Shown here one piece after another: positions 1 to 9,052 of a stretch of 64,000 nucleotides of DNA. Source of the stretch: Paractinoplanes aksuensis (lineage in GTDB: Bacteria > Actinomycetota > Actinomycetes > Mycobacteriales > Micromonosporaceae); NCBI RefSeq assembly GCF_024137025.1, contig NZ_JAMYJR010000001.1, forward strand, positions 62,001 through 126,000, given 5' to 3'. Numbering within the stretch: position 1 is the first letter of the stretch; every line of letters begins with the position of its first letter. The notes beneath the pieces are model-generated. The model was given only the letters and a program-made list of their open reading frames with translations. It searched no databases and was not told the origin of the DNA. A program made the translations under genes and the position numbers.

Positions 1-771
1 GCCGGCCCGGCCCTGGCCTCCGCGTACGGCCAGGGCGAGTTCTTCATGTACCACTTCGCCGCCGTGCCGGTGCTCGCGGCCGGCGTGTGGGCCACCGCGT
101 TCGCGCTCTGTCCGGCGGCCCGGATGCCCCTGCTGGTGAGCACAGCGGTAGTCGCGGTGGCCAGCTTCGTGTTGCTCCGCCGCCCGCCGGAGTGGCGGCA
201 CGACAACGTCACGGCGGTGACCCTCGCCTTCGCGGCGGCGGCCGTCCTCGCGGCCGTCGTGACATGGCGCAACCACGGGCGGGCGGCCCGCCCGGCCCCG
301 ACCGCCGCGGGCGTGTTCGCGCTGATCGCAGCGACCGTGCTGGCCACGCTGCCCAACGCCCCGCTGGCCTTCAGCGGTTACAACTACGCGTTGGGTGTCG
401 AGCGTCCGAACGGCACCGGTTACGCCGCGCTCCGCGAGCGGATCGGCCCCGACACGCCGGTGATCTACCTTTCGTTCGGCTCGATCAACTATCTGCTGGG
501 CAATCCGACGCAGTGCCGCTACCCGTCGCCGCAATGGCTGCAGCGCGGCACCTATGTGCGGCCGGTGCGCTCGACCCGGAGTTACGCCGACAACTTCCGC
601 TGCCTGACCGACGACCGGCAGGCGCGCTATCTCGTATGGCAGCCCAGCTGGTTCTCACAGACGAAGTCGAGCGCCGAAGTGCGAACTGTCCTTTATAACC
701 GGTTCGATTGCTCCCTGCCGGCCCGCATCCCGGCCCCGAAAGGGTTAGTGGTCTGCCCCGCTCGCACATAG
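1..771 (+). CDS. C-terminal part of a polytopic membrane protein, probably a GT-C glycosyltransferase (5' end outside window)
   Basis: The frame is open from base 1, so the true start lies upstream; the first internal ATG is at 46. The visible part is about 256 residues. It has three to four hydrophobic segments in the first 110 residues, then a soluble C-terminal domain of about 130 residues rich in Tyr, Arg and Cys. This layout (last membrane helices followed by an extracytoplasmic tail) resembles GT-C membrane glycosyltransferases that use polyprenyl-linked sugars, but the catalytic N-terminal loop is not in the window, so the family is an inference. It ends with TAG at 769-771, 73 bases before the oxidase gene. 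Confidence 0.6.
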   Translation, partial: AGPALASAYGQGEFFMYHFAAVPVLAAGVWATAFALCPAARMPLLVSTAVVAVASFVLLRRPPEWRHDNVTAVTLAFAAAAVLAAVVTWRNHGRAARPAPTAAGVFALIAATVLATLPNAPLAFSGYNYALGVERPNGTGYAALRERIGPDTPVIYLSFGSINYLLGNPTQCRYPSPQWLQRGTYVRPVRSTRSYADNFRCLTDDRQARYLVWQPSWFSQTKSSAEVRTVLYNRFDCSLPARIPAPKGLVVCPART

Positions 772-780
772 CCATTGAGG

Positions 781-819
781 AACGTCTTAGTAAAGAGTTA
801 GTTTCTTGCCAACGTCTTA
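781..819 (+). promoter_or_regulatory. Direct repeat AACGTCTTA x2 in the promoter of the copper radical oxidase
   Basis: The 73-bp gap before the gene at 845 is unusually AT-rich for this genome. AACGTCTTA occurs at 781-789 and again at 811-819, exactly 30 bp (about three helical turns) apart. Same-face direct repeats of this kind are typical of activator or two-component regulator sites. The regulator is not known; the role is inferred. Confidence 0.4.
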
Positions 820-844
820 TCGATGTCGGTGAGAGGGCTGTGGT

Positions 845-2923
845 ATGCGCAGACGTCGTTCGCTCAGCGCGGCCGGGCTTCTCTGCGCGCTGCTGGTGCT
901 GACCACAACGACGACGACCCCGGCCGCCGCCGAGCACGTTCATGCCGATGCCCATGCCCATGCCCATGCTCATGACCACGAGCACATGGCCCAGGATCTG
1001 GCCGGCACGCCGATGCGGGTCATCGAGGAGCGGACGGCCGCGAGCGCGGCCCGGATCGAGCGAACTACCGGCGTACGCCCGGGAACGGCGACCACGAAGC
1101 GGGCCGCCGCCGATCCGGGGCAGGCCGGATCGTGGAGCGCGGTGGTCGACACCCCCGTCGTCCCGGTCTTCGCGGCGGTGCTGCCCAACGGCAAGGTGCT
1201 CATGTGGGACTCGGTCGGCGACGAGCCGACCGAGAACTACCCCGACCACAGCTTCACCCGGGCCATGGTCTGGAACCCGGCCGACGACACGTACCGGCGG
1301 GTCGATCTGCAGGGTTCCAACATCTTCTGCGCCGGGTTCGCCCACCTGGGCAACGGCAACATCCTGATCGCCGGCGGGAACGCCAACGCGGAGCTGGACG
1401 GCACGGTCCACACGTACGTCTTCGATTGGCGCAACGAGACGTGGACCCGCGGCCAGGACATGGCGGCCGCCCGCTGGTACCCGTCGGTGGCCGAGACCGC
1501 CAACGGCGAGGGCGTCATCGTCGGCGGTGGCCCGGCGACGGCCGAGGTCTACGGGACGAACGGCGCCATCCGGCCCCTGACCGGCTTCACCAAGTACGAC
1601 GCCCGGCTCTACCCCTTCCTGGCCTCGCGCCCGGACACCCAGGTCGGCCTGTTCGGCCCGTACGGCACCGGCTACACGATCACCACCTCGGGCAACGGCG
1701 TCATCACCGCGACCGGCACGCGCGACGGCATCACCCGCGACTACGGCAGCTTCGCGACGTACGACATCGGCAAGTCCGTCGTCGTCGGGGGTGGCAGCCT
1801 CACCGAGTACGGCGTCCCGAAGGTCCCGACCCGCACCGCCGTCGTGCTGAACAGCAACAACAGCCTGTTCCCGGTCATCACGCCGACCGGCTCGATGGCC
1901 ACCGGCCGGCGCCAGCACAACGCGACCCTGCTGGCCGACGGTTCGGTGCTGACCACCGGCGGCATGACCAGCACCGCCACCTCGGCCCTGGTCGACCTGG
2001 ACAACGCGGCCACGGCGGCCGAACTGTGGGAGCCGGCGACCGGTCAGTGGAGGGTCCTGAGCAACGCGAGCCGCATCCGGCAGTACCACTCCATGGCCGC
2101 CCTGCTGCCCGACGGCCGGGTCATGACCGGTGGCGGCGGCATCTGCCTGGCCTGCCTGGACGTCGGTTATCTGGAGAAGAACGTCGAGTACTTCACCCCG
2201 CCCTACCTCTACAAGAAGGACGGCAGCGGCGACCTCGCACCCCGCCCGGCCATCACCACCGCTCCCGCCGGCGTGGGCGTCGGCGCGACGTTCACGGTCT
2301 CGTCGCCCCAGGCGGCCGGTATTCGCAAGGTCGCGCTGGTCGGCCTGGCCGATGTCACGCACAGCGTCGACCAGGGCCAGCGCTACATCCCGCTCAAGTT
2401 CACGACCTCGGGCACCACGCTCACCGTCGCCGGCCCCCCGAACGGTGGCGTGGCTCCCCCCGGGTACTACATGCTCTTCGTCGTGGACGCCGACGGTGTT
2501 CCCTCGATCGCCAAAATGGTTCAGGTGGCCAAGGGCCCCAACCCGGTCATGAGCCAGGTCAAGAACAACACCGGCCGCTGCCTCGACGTGCCCACCTCGT
2601 CGCTGCTGCCCAAGACCTACCTGCAGACCTTCACCTGCAACAGCTCGAAGGCGCAGGCCCTGAGCCGGCTGCCCGACGACAAGACGCTGCGGGTGCTCGG
2701 CAACTGCGTCGACGTGCCCTGGAGCCGGTTCAACCCGGCCCAGAAGGTCTGGGTCTACAGCTGCAGCCGCTCGGCCGCCCAGACCTGGCAGTTCGGCGCC
2801 GACGGCACGATCCGCCCGACGTCCAACACCAAGGTCTGCCTGGCCGCGGCGTCCGCGGCCGAGCGGGCGGCCGTCGCCCTGGCCACGTGCAGCGGCGCCG
2901 CCCTGCAGAAGTGGACCTGGTAG
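845..2923 (+). CDS. Secreted copper radical oxidase (galactose oxidase/GlxA-like) with C-terminal ricin-type lectin domain
   Basis: 692 aa with a signal peptide (about residues 1-29, cleavage near AAA-E). The mature N-terminus is His-rich (HVHADAHAHAHAHDHEH). Kelch-type beta-propeller repeats follow, then a DUF1929 (galactose oxidase C-terminal) domain, then a ricin B-type beta-trefoil from about 575 with QTW and QKW motifs. Every residue of the mononuclear copper/Tyr-Cys site has a counterpart: Cys162 (FCAG) and Tyr212 (RWYPS) for the thioether cofactor, Tyr414-His415 (QYHS) and His506 (THSVDQGQR) as copper ligands. The family oxidises alcohols or aldehydes on sugars, giving H2O2. The lectin domain and secretion suggest a polysaccharide substrate. 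The ATG at 845 follows a GAGAGG ribosome site. In Streptomyces, GlxA works with the glycan synthase CslA; here the nearest GT2 synthase is 7.3 kb away, so such a partnership is only a possibility. Confidence 0.88.
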   Translation: MRRRRSLSAAGLLCALLVLTTTTTTPAAAEHVHADAHAHAHAHDHEHMAQDLAGTPMRVIEERTAASAARIERTTGVRPGTATTKRAAADPGQAGSWSAVVDTPVVPVFAAVLPNGKVLMWDSVGDEPTENYPDHSFTRAMVWNPADDTYRRVDLQGSNIFCAGFAHLGNGNILIAGGNANAELDGTVHTYVFDWRNETWTRGQDMAAARWYPSVAETANGEGVIVGGGPATAEVYGTNGAIRPLTGFTKYDARLYPFLASRPDTQVGLFGPYGTGYTITTSGNGVITATGTRDGITRDYGSFATYDIGKSVVVGGGSLTEYGVPKVPTRTAVVLNSNNSLFPVITPTGSMATGRRQHNATLLADGSVLTTGGMTSTATSALVDLDNAATAAELWEPATGQWRVLSNASRIRQYHSMAALLPDGRVMTGGGGICLACLDVGYLEKNVEYFTPPYLYKKDGSGDLAPRPAITTAPAGVGVGATFTVSSPQAAGIRKVALVGLADVTHSVDQGQRYIPLKFTTSGTTLTVAGPPNGGVAPPGYYMLFVVDADGVPSIAKMVQVAKGPNPVMSQVKNNTGRCLDVPTSSLLPKTYLQTFTCNSSKAQALSRLPDDKTLRVLGNCVDVPWSRFNPAQKVWVYSCSRSAAQTWQFGADGTIRPTSNTKVCLAAASAAERAAVALATCSGAALQKWTW

Positions 2924-2988
2924 CTCCACCCCGATCTCCACCCTCCGACGGTGCCGGTCCACCCGGGGTCGTTCGTAGCGTTCAGGGC

Positions 2989-3243
2989 ATGAACGAGCGC
3001 AACTCTCGAACCAGGGATGTCGTCGAAACCACCAGTTACCTGCTGAGCGGCAACCGGCGCAGCAAAGCCGGTCGGGTCGCGGGCGCGGTGCTGGGAAAGG
3101 TGATCGAGCAGGAGGGTGGAAAGGTGACCGGACGCGTAGTTGTGGCGATTCTTGTCGTGCTCGCGGTGGTGGGAGTGGCCTTCGTGGCTTACCGTCTGCT
3201 CGTGCTCGATCTGATCTTGACCGTGATCCGGGAACAGAACTGA
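2989..3243 (+). CDS. Small single-pass membrane protein preceding a two-component system
   Basis: 84 aa. A charged N-terminal half is followed by one strong membrane helix (about residues 49-72) and a short tail. It ends in TGATG, its stop overlapping the ATG of the histidine kinase, so the two are very likely translationally coupled. No family is recognised. Position suggests an accessory membrane partner or a target of the kinase, as small membrane proteins often are in LiaRS-like systems; that is inference. Confidence 0.7.
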   Translation: MNERNSRTRDVVETTSYLLSGNRRSKAGRVAGAVLGKVIEQEGGKVTGRVVVAILVVLAVVGVAFVAYRLLVLDLILTVIREQN

Positions 3244-4388
3244 TGCTGCGCCGGCTGGGTCGTCAGGGTCTTCGGCTGATCCGGGCCGACGATCCCGAGA
3301 CGGGCTGGCTGGTGCGCGTCGTGCTGACCGGGCTGCTGATCTGGTCGCTGGTCTTCTATCCGGGGGTCGAGAACACCTTCGTACGCCCGGCGTTGCTGGT
3401 CAGCTTCGCCTGCTGGGTCTTCTGGATGGTGGCCGACCAGCGCTTCCCGGTGCCGGCCCGGGCGGCGCTGGCGGCGGCCGCGCTGGTGCCGGCCACGGTG
3501 ACCGCGCTGCCCCACAACGGCGCCGCGCACCTGTTCCTCTATGGCTCGCTGTTCACCTTTGTGCTGCTGCCCCGCATGCCGCTGTGGGCGATCCTGGGAC
3601 TGACCGGCGGGCTCGTCGTCGTGCTGCTGGCCGGTCTGGCCCTGGCCGGGCACGGGCCGACCGCGCTGTTCACCCAGCCGGCCCTGATCCTGCTGGTGGT
3701 GCTGTTCAGCCTGCACCGCCGCGAGCACCGGTTGCGGGCCGAGCAGACCGTCGAACTGCTCGAACAGACTTCCCGTACGCAGCAGGCCCAGGCCCGGGCG
3801 GCCGCGCTCGACGAACGGGCCCGCATCGCGCGCGAGCTGCACGACGTGCTGGCCCACTCGCTGGGCGCTCTGGGCGTGCAGCTCGAAGTGGCCGAGGCCC
3901 AGCTCACCGAGCGCGGCGACGTGACCGCGGCCGCGGAACGGGTGCGGCGGGCCCGGCGCCTGGCCGCCGACGGGCTGACCGAGGCCCGGTCGGCCGTGGC
4001 CGCGCTGCGGGCCGACGTGCCACCGCTGGCCCGGGCCCTGGCCGACCTGATCGCCGTGCACCGCGAGAACTTCGCGGCCGAGGTAACGCTGACGATCGAC
4101 GGCACCCCGCGCACCCTGCCGCCCGGGGCCGAGGTGTCCCTGGTGCGGACGACCCGGGAGGCCCTCACCAACGCGGCCCGGCACGCTCCCGGCGCGCCGG
4201 TGTCGATCACGCTCCGATTCCGCCCCGACGCGGCTCAGCTGGTCGTGACCAACCCGGCCGCGTCCGCCCCCGGCGGGAACGGGTACGGCCTGATCGGCGC
4301 CCGGGAGCGGCTGGCGCTGGTCGATGGCACGCTGGAGGCGGGCGTCACCGACGGCGTCTGGCGAGTCACCGCGGAGGTGCCCGGATGA
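3243..4388 (+). CDS. Sensor histidine kinase, NarL/LiaS class (HisKA_3)
   Basis: 381 aa. Five or six hydrophobic helices occupy about residues 20-160 with no sizeable extracellular loop, so it probably senses a signal in the membrane. The dimerisation/phosphoacceptor helix carries ARELHDVLAHSLGALG with His at about residue 200, followed by an HATPase_c domain (NAARHAPGAP; a glycine-rich GGNGYGLIGARERL near the end). It overlaps the response regulator by ATGA at 4385-4388, forming a kinase-regulator pair together with the 84-aa membrane protein. Kinases of this class in Gram-positives commonly respond to envelope stress; the signal here is unknown. Confidence 0.92.
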   Translation: MLRRLGRQGLRLIRADDPETGWLVRVVLTGLLIWSLVFYPGVENTFVRPALLVSFACWVFWMVADQRFPVPARAALAAAALVPATVTALPHNGAAHLFLYGSLFTFVLLPRMPLWAILGLTGGLVVVLLAGLALAGHGPTALFTQPALILLVVLFSLHRREHRLRAEQTVELLEQTSRTQQAQARAAALDERARIARELHDVLAHSLGALGVQLEVAEAQLTERGDVTAAAERVRRARRLAADGLTEARSAVAALRADVPPLARALADLIAVHRENFAAEVTLTIDGTPRTLPPGAEVSLVRTTREALTNAARHAPGAPVSITLRFRPDAAQLVVTNPAASAPGGNGYGLIGARERLALVDGTLEAGVTDGVWRVTAEVPG

Positions 4389-5041
4389 ACGACGGCCCGT
4401 TGCGGGTGCTCGTCGTGGACGACCAGCAGCTGGTTCGCGAGGGTCTGACCGCCCTGCTCGAGCTGACCGACGGGGTCGAGGTGGTCGGGTCGGCCGGTGA
4501 CGGCGCCCGGGCCCTCGAACTGATCGCCGGCGACCAGCCCGACGTCGTGCTGATGGACCTGCGGATGCCGGTACTGGACGGGGTGACCGCGACCGCGCAG
4601 ATCCGCGACCGGTTCCCCGGCGTGGCCGTCGTCGTGCTGACCACGTACGCCGACGACGAGTCGATCGCCGGCGCGCTGGCCGCGGGCGCCCGCGGTTATC
4701 TGACCAAGGACGCGGGCCGGGCCGAGATCGGCCTGGCCCTGCGCGCGGCGGCCGGCGGGCAGTCGTTGTTCGACCCGGCCGTGGCGGCCCGGCTGGCCGA
4801 GGCCATGACCCGCCCGGCCCCGCCGCCGCGCCGCGACGAGCTGCCCGACGGCCTGACCCAGCGCGAGGCCGAGGTGCTCGGCCAGATCGCCGCCGGACGC
4901 ACCAACGGCGAGATCGCCGCGGCCCTCTTCGTGGCCGAGGCCACGGTCAAGACGCACATCAACAACGCGTTCGCCAAGATCGGCGCCCGCAACCGCACCG
5001 AGGCGGCCGGTTATGCCGTGAAGCACGGGCTGACCGGCTAA
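4385..5041 (+). CDS. LuxR/NarL-family response regulator
   Basis: 218 aa. The receiver domain (about 1-125) has the acidic pocket VVDDQQL, phosphoacceptor Asp58 (VVLMDLRMP) and the conserved Lys in YLTKDAG. The C-terminal LuxR-type HTH (about 150-215) contains LTQREAEVLGQIAAG and the recognition helix region EATVKTHINNAFAKIG. The start overlaps the kinase stop (ATGA), so the two are made together. It ends 4 bp into the convergent regulator gene at 5038. Confidence 0.94.
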   Translation: MNDGPLRVLVVDDQQLVREGLTALLELTDGVEVVGSAGDGARALELIAGDQPDVVLMDLRMPVLDGVTATAQIRDRFPGVAVVVLTTYADDESIAGALAAGARGYLTKDAGRAEIGLALRAAAGGQSLFDPAVAARLAEAMTRPAPPPRRDELPDGLTQREAEVLGQIAAGRTNGEIAAALFVAEATVKTHINNAFAKIGARNRTEAAGYAVKHGLTG

Positions 5042-5871
5042 CGCGCGACGCTGACGACCGGGAGCAGCTGGAGTTTCTCGTAGCTCTCGGTCCCCGGCAC
5101 GGCCGTGTAGACCAGCAGCGAGTGCCCCTGCTCGGGGTCGACCAGGGCCTGACAGGTCAACTCGAGATCGCCCAGCTCGGGGTGCACGAGACGTTTGACG
5201 TCCTGGTAGCGGACGCCGACCTCGTGCTCGTTCCAGACGGCCCGGAACTCCTCGTTGCTGTCGAGCAGCAACTGCTTGAGGTGGGCCGCGTACGACTTCG
5301 GCCCGCGCAGCGTCGCTATCTTGCGCAGCCCGGAGGCGAAGACGCGGGAGTGCAACAGCGCGTCGTCGGGGTGATAGCGGGCGCGGGTGGCCGGGTCGGT
5401 GAACCACCGGTAGCCGATGCTGCGGGCCGGCCCGGTGTAGCGGGTGAGGTCACCGGTGAGGGCCAGGCCGAGCTCGTTCTGCCGCAGCGTCTCGCCGAGC
5501 TCGGTGACGATCTCGGCCGGGGTGTCGGTCAGCCGGTCGAAGATGCGCAGCAGGCCCGGACTGATGTGTTCGCTGGTCCCGCCCCGGGCCGGCGGACGGT
5601 GCCCGGCCAGGCCGAACAGGTGGTCGCGCTCGTCGAGCGAGAGGTGCAGCCCCTGGGCCAGCGAGGCGATCATCTGTTCCGAGGGGTGCGGGCCGCGTTC
5701 CCGTTCGAGCCGGCTGTAATAGTCGGCCGAGATGTGGCAGATCGTGGCCACCTCTTCGCGGCGCAGGCCGGCCGTGCGGCGTCGCTGCCCGCGCGGCAGG
5801 CCGACATCTTCGGGCTGCAGCGATTCGCGACGGCGGCGCAGGAACTCGGCCAGCCCGGCTCGATCGATCAC
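5038..5871 (-). CDS. XRE-type transcriptional regulator with MmyB-like ligand-binding domain
   Basis: 277 aa. The N-terminal helix-turn-helix (about 1-80) has the family signature GLRREEVA and DYYSRLERER. The rest matches the MmyB-like domain (PAS-like fold), which binds fatty acid-like or other small hydrophobic ligands in characterised members. The GTG start at 5871 is preceded by GGTGAG. It converges on the response regulator, overlapping by 4 bp. In actinobacteria such regulators usually control a neighbouring oxidoreductase or transporter; here the upstream neighbour on the same strand is an acyl-CoA synthetase 54 bp away, which would suit a lipid-like ligand. That link is inference. Confidence 0.9.
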   Translation of the reverse strand: MIDRAGLAEFLRRRRESLQPEDVGLPRGQRRRTAGLRREEVATICHISADYYSRLERERGPHPSEQMIASLAQGLHLSLDERDHLFGLAGHRPPARGGTSEHISPGLLRIFDRLTDTPAEIVTELGETLRQNELGLALTGDLTRYTGPARSIGYRWFTDPATRARYHPDDALLHSRVFASGLRKIATLRGPKSYAAHLKQLLLDSNEEFRAVWNEHEVGVRYQDVKRLVHPELGDLELTCQALVDPEQGHSLLVYTAVPGTESYEKLQLLPVVSVAR

Positions 5872-5925
5872 CTCACCGTTCTACCAAGCAGCGCGCGGGC
5901 TCAGCCACGGATCGCCGATCCCAGG

Positions 5926-7255
5926 CTACGGTCCGGGGGTCAGGCGCGAGCGCAGGTCGGCCTTCAGGATCTTGCCGACCTTGGACCGCGGCAGGTCGTC
6001 CCAGATCTCGATCTGCTTCGGCGTCTTCACGCTGCCGATGCGTTCCTTGACGAACTCCGCCATCTCGGCCTTGTCGACCGTGGCCCCGACGCGCAGCTGG
6101 ATGACCGCCGTGACCCGCTCGCCCCATTTGTCGTCGGGAAGGCCGATCACCGCGCAGTCCTGAACCGCCGGATGCTGCATGAGGGCCTGCTCGACCTCGG
6201 TCGAATACACGTTGAAGCCTCCGGTGATGACCATGTCCTTGGCCCGGTCCACGATGTAGAGATAGTTGTCGTCGTCGAGGTAGCCGATGTCCCCGGTGTG
6301 ATGCCAGCCGTGGGCCGAGGCGGCTGCCGTCGCCTGCGGATCGCGGTGGTACCCACGCATCACCAGCGAGCCCCGGACCACGATCTCGCCGGTGCCGCCG
6401 CGGGTCAGCAGCTCACCGTCCGGGCCCATGACGGCCACGGTGACCAGCGGCGACGGCCGGCCGGCGGAGGCCAGCCGGGACAACGCGATGGCGCCACCGG
6501 GCAGGTAGTGGTCGGCCGGGGCCATTGTCGAGATCATCATCGGCGCCTCGGTCTGCCCGAACAGTTGCGCCATCACCGGTCCGATCCGGCGCAGCGCTTC
6601 CTCCAGCCGGGTCGCGGACATCGGGGCCGCGCCGTACCAGAAGCACCGCAGCGAGGACAGGTCCCGCTCGTCGAGCCTGGGGTGGGCCAGCACCATGTAG
6701 ATCAGCGTCGGCGGCAGGAAGGTGTGGGTCACCCGGTGCTGCTCGATGAGCGTGAGGAAAGCCGCCACATCGGGCTGGCGCATGATGACGATCTCGCCCC
6801 CCTTGGCCAGCACCGGGAAGCACAGCACCCCGGCGGCGTGGGTGAGCGGGGCCAGCGCGAGATAGACCGGCCGGTCCGGCCACGCGTAGCTCATCAGCGT
6901 GATCGCGGTCATCGCCTCGAGGTTGGCCCCGGTCAGCTCGACGCCCTTGGGCCGCCCGGTGGTGCCGCCGGTGCCGACGATCATGGCCAGGTCGTCGGCC
7001 GCCGGCCGATCGACGACCTCGGCGGCGCCGCCGAGGAACTCGGCCCACTCCGTCTCCAGGCAGATCGTCGTACGCAGGGAAGGAAGTTGATCTCTGATCT
7101 TGGCCACGAGCGGCGCGAAGACCTCCTGGTAGATCAGCGTCGTGCAGCCGAACAGGTCGAGCAGCTCCCGGTTCTCCGACGCCTCGTTGCGCGGGTTGAT
7201 CGGGCACCACACCGCACCGGCCCGGCTGATCCCGAACACGCAGGTGAACGCCGTC
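5926..7255 (-). CDS. Acyl-CoA synthetase (AMP-binding family), N-terminus lost in an artefactual G/C block
   Basis: About 443 residues of real sequence remain, from AFTCVFGISRAGAVWCPINP to the TAG stop. The adenylate-forming motifs are intact: TGGTTGRPKG (ATP phosphate loop), GWHHTGDIGYLD, DRAKDMVITGGFNVYSTEVE and the catalytic lysine segment PRSKVGKILK. The enzyme activates a carboxylic acid to acyl-AMP and then acyl-CoA. Full-length relatives are about 510 aa, so roughly 65-70 N-terminal residues and the start codon are missing. They should lie where the sequence turns into pure G and C runs at 7256. The gene itself is probably intact in the organism. The substrate cannot be told from sequence. 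Confidence 0.88.
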
Positions 7256-7411
<156 letters not shown>

Positions 7412-7429
7412 GCTTCGTGGGGGTGAGGG

Positions 7430-9052
7430 TCAGTTGGTGAGCATCGAGTTCGCCGAGACGAAGGTGTAGCCCTGGGCCTTGATGCCGGTGACGACCTGCT
7501 TGAGGTAGTCGGTGCCGAGGTACGGGTGGTAGAAGAAGCTGGCCACGCCGTCGCGGACGACCAGGTTGCGCTTGGCTGCTCCGAGCAGGTCGGACGGCAG
7601 GCGGGCCGGGTGGTTGTTGAAGGCGTCGGGCTCCACGTTGCCGATGTTCTCGGGGACGATGGCCGAGCCGTAGACGTCCCTCACCGCGTACGGGAAGAAC
7701 TGGCCGAACTGGCGGGAGTAGTCGAACTTGGCGCCGGTGAGGACGCCGGGGAAGTAGAGGCCGCGGTCGTAGCGCTTGCCGAACAGCGTGTTGGCCACCT
7801 GGTAGTCGACGGCGCTGGCGGCGTAGTGCGGGAACTCGAAAATCGTCGGGGTGCCGAGGCCGGCCGCGGTGAAGACGAGGCCCGAGGCGACCATGCGGCT
7901 GGTGGCCCAGGCGGCCGAGTCGCCGGGGACGGGGCCGTCGTAGATGACGCTGTCGTTGGCGTCGACGTGGGCCGCGTAGAACTCGAAGTCGTTGGCGCTG
8001 ACGCCGTCGTACGGGTTGGCGATGGTGCCGTACTGGTGGGTGTAGCCGTGCATGAGCAACGTGCCGCCCTTGCCCTGCATGTACTTGAGCGCGGCCACCA
8101 CCTTCGGCTTGCTCAGCAGCGTGTAGTCCTGGGCCTTGCCGCCGTTGTTGACGCCCTTGGGGTCGCGGTAGCGCGGGTAGACGGCCACCGTGAACGGCAC
8201 CTTCTCCGACGACAGGTAGTCGGCGACGGCCTTCAGCTCGGCCGGGTCGCTGTCGGGGCCGACGTCCTCGATGCGAACCAGACCGCGGTGCCGATCCACA
8301 TTGGTGAAGCCGAGCGAGTCGAACAGCAGGTCGGCGAACGCCAGGTAGCGGTCGTCGTGGGTGACGTACGCGAACGGGATCTCGCCGACGTAGGTGAAGT
8401 TGCCCGACCGTACGGCCCACGGGAACGTCGTGCCGTCGGGGCGCTTGGCCGTGGCCAGCGTGGTCACCTTGGCCGGGTCGCTGATCGACAGGTTCATGAT
8501 GCCGGACTTGTTGACCGTGTCGCGGGTCAGCGTCTGGCCCTTGTAGCTGACCTCGGCCACGTCGGCCAGGTCGAACGTGCCGCTGGTGAAGCCGTGCTCG
8601 GCCGCGAAGTTGCCAGAAGCGGTGAGCTGCCAGATGTTGTCGTACAGCCAGGTGACCGGCTTGGCCGTGGCGGTGACGTCGGTCAGGAACGCGGCCGGCA
8701 GCGGCTCGTCGTAGGTCGACCCGACGTAGATGACCGCGGTGTAGGCGTTGAGGTCGCCCGCCTTGTAGGAGCCGACCGGCGCCGCCGTCCAGGAGCCGAA
8801 GTGCGAGCTGAGGTTGGCCGTCTGGGTCGCGTAGACCTCGCCCATCCAGCCGTAGGCGCCCGTGGTGTCGTACAGAACCAGGGTCTTCGCCGTGCCCCCG
8901 CCGGGGGCGGCCTTGCCGGACTTGGCGGCGGGCAGCGCGCTCACGGCGGCGGCCGGTTTGATCGCGGCTTCGGCCTGGACCGAGCTCAGGGCGAACGCGC
9001 CCAGGGTGACGGCGGCAGCGGCGACGGAGATCAGGGGCTTCGAGAATCGCAT
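7430..9052 (-). CDS. Secreted DUF2334 polysaccharide deacetylase-like protein
   Basis: 540 aa with a signal peptide (about 1-29, SVQAEA-A). The N-terminal 200 residues form an alpha/beta region like a glutamine amidotransferase-type lobe (LVLYDTTGAYGW). The C-terminal part matches DUF2334, a relative of NodB polysaccharide deacetylases: RIEDVGPDSD provides the metal-site Asp, LMHGYTHQYG the metal-binding His pair. Expected role: N-deacetylation or other trimming of an extracellular amino-sugar polymer. The ATG at 9052 overlaps the stop of the epimerase (TGATG), so it is the last gene of a GT2-epimerase-DUF2334 operon. A longer in-frame reading upstream exists but lies over the epimerase gene and is not used. 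Confidence 0.82.
   Translation of the reverse strand: MRFSKPLISVAAAAVTLGAFALSSVQAEAAIKPAAAVSALPAAKSGKAAPGGGTAKTLVLYDTTGAYGWMGEVYATQTANLSSHFGSWTAAPVGSYKAGDLNAYTAVIYVGSTYDEPLPAAFLTDVTATAKPVTWLYDNIWQLTASGNFAAEHGFTSGTFDLADVAEVSYKGQTLTRDTVNKSGIMNLSISDPAKVTTLATAKRPDGTTFPWAVRSGNFTYVGEIPFAYVTHDDRYLAFADLLFDSLGFTNVDRHRGLVRIEDVGPDSDPAELKAVADYLSSEKVPFTVAVYPRYRDPKGVNNGGKAQDYTLLSKPKVVAALKYMQGKGGTLLMHGYTHQYGTIANPYDGVSANDFEFYAAHVDANDSVIYDGPVPGDSAAWATSRMVASGLVFTAAGLGTPTIFEFPHYAASAVDYQVANTLFGKRYDRGLYFPGVLTGAKFDYSRQFGQFFPYAVRDVYGSAIVPENIGNVEPDAFNNHPARLPSDLLGAAKRNLVVRDGVASFFYHPYLGTDYLKQVVTGIKAQGYTFVSANSMLTN

Noticed and set aside
485..2962. 825-residue leftward frame opposite the copper radical oxidase
   Set aside because: It is the antisense of a gene with a signal peptide and full catalytic motifs; composition is Arg/Gly/Val-rich with no family pattern.
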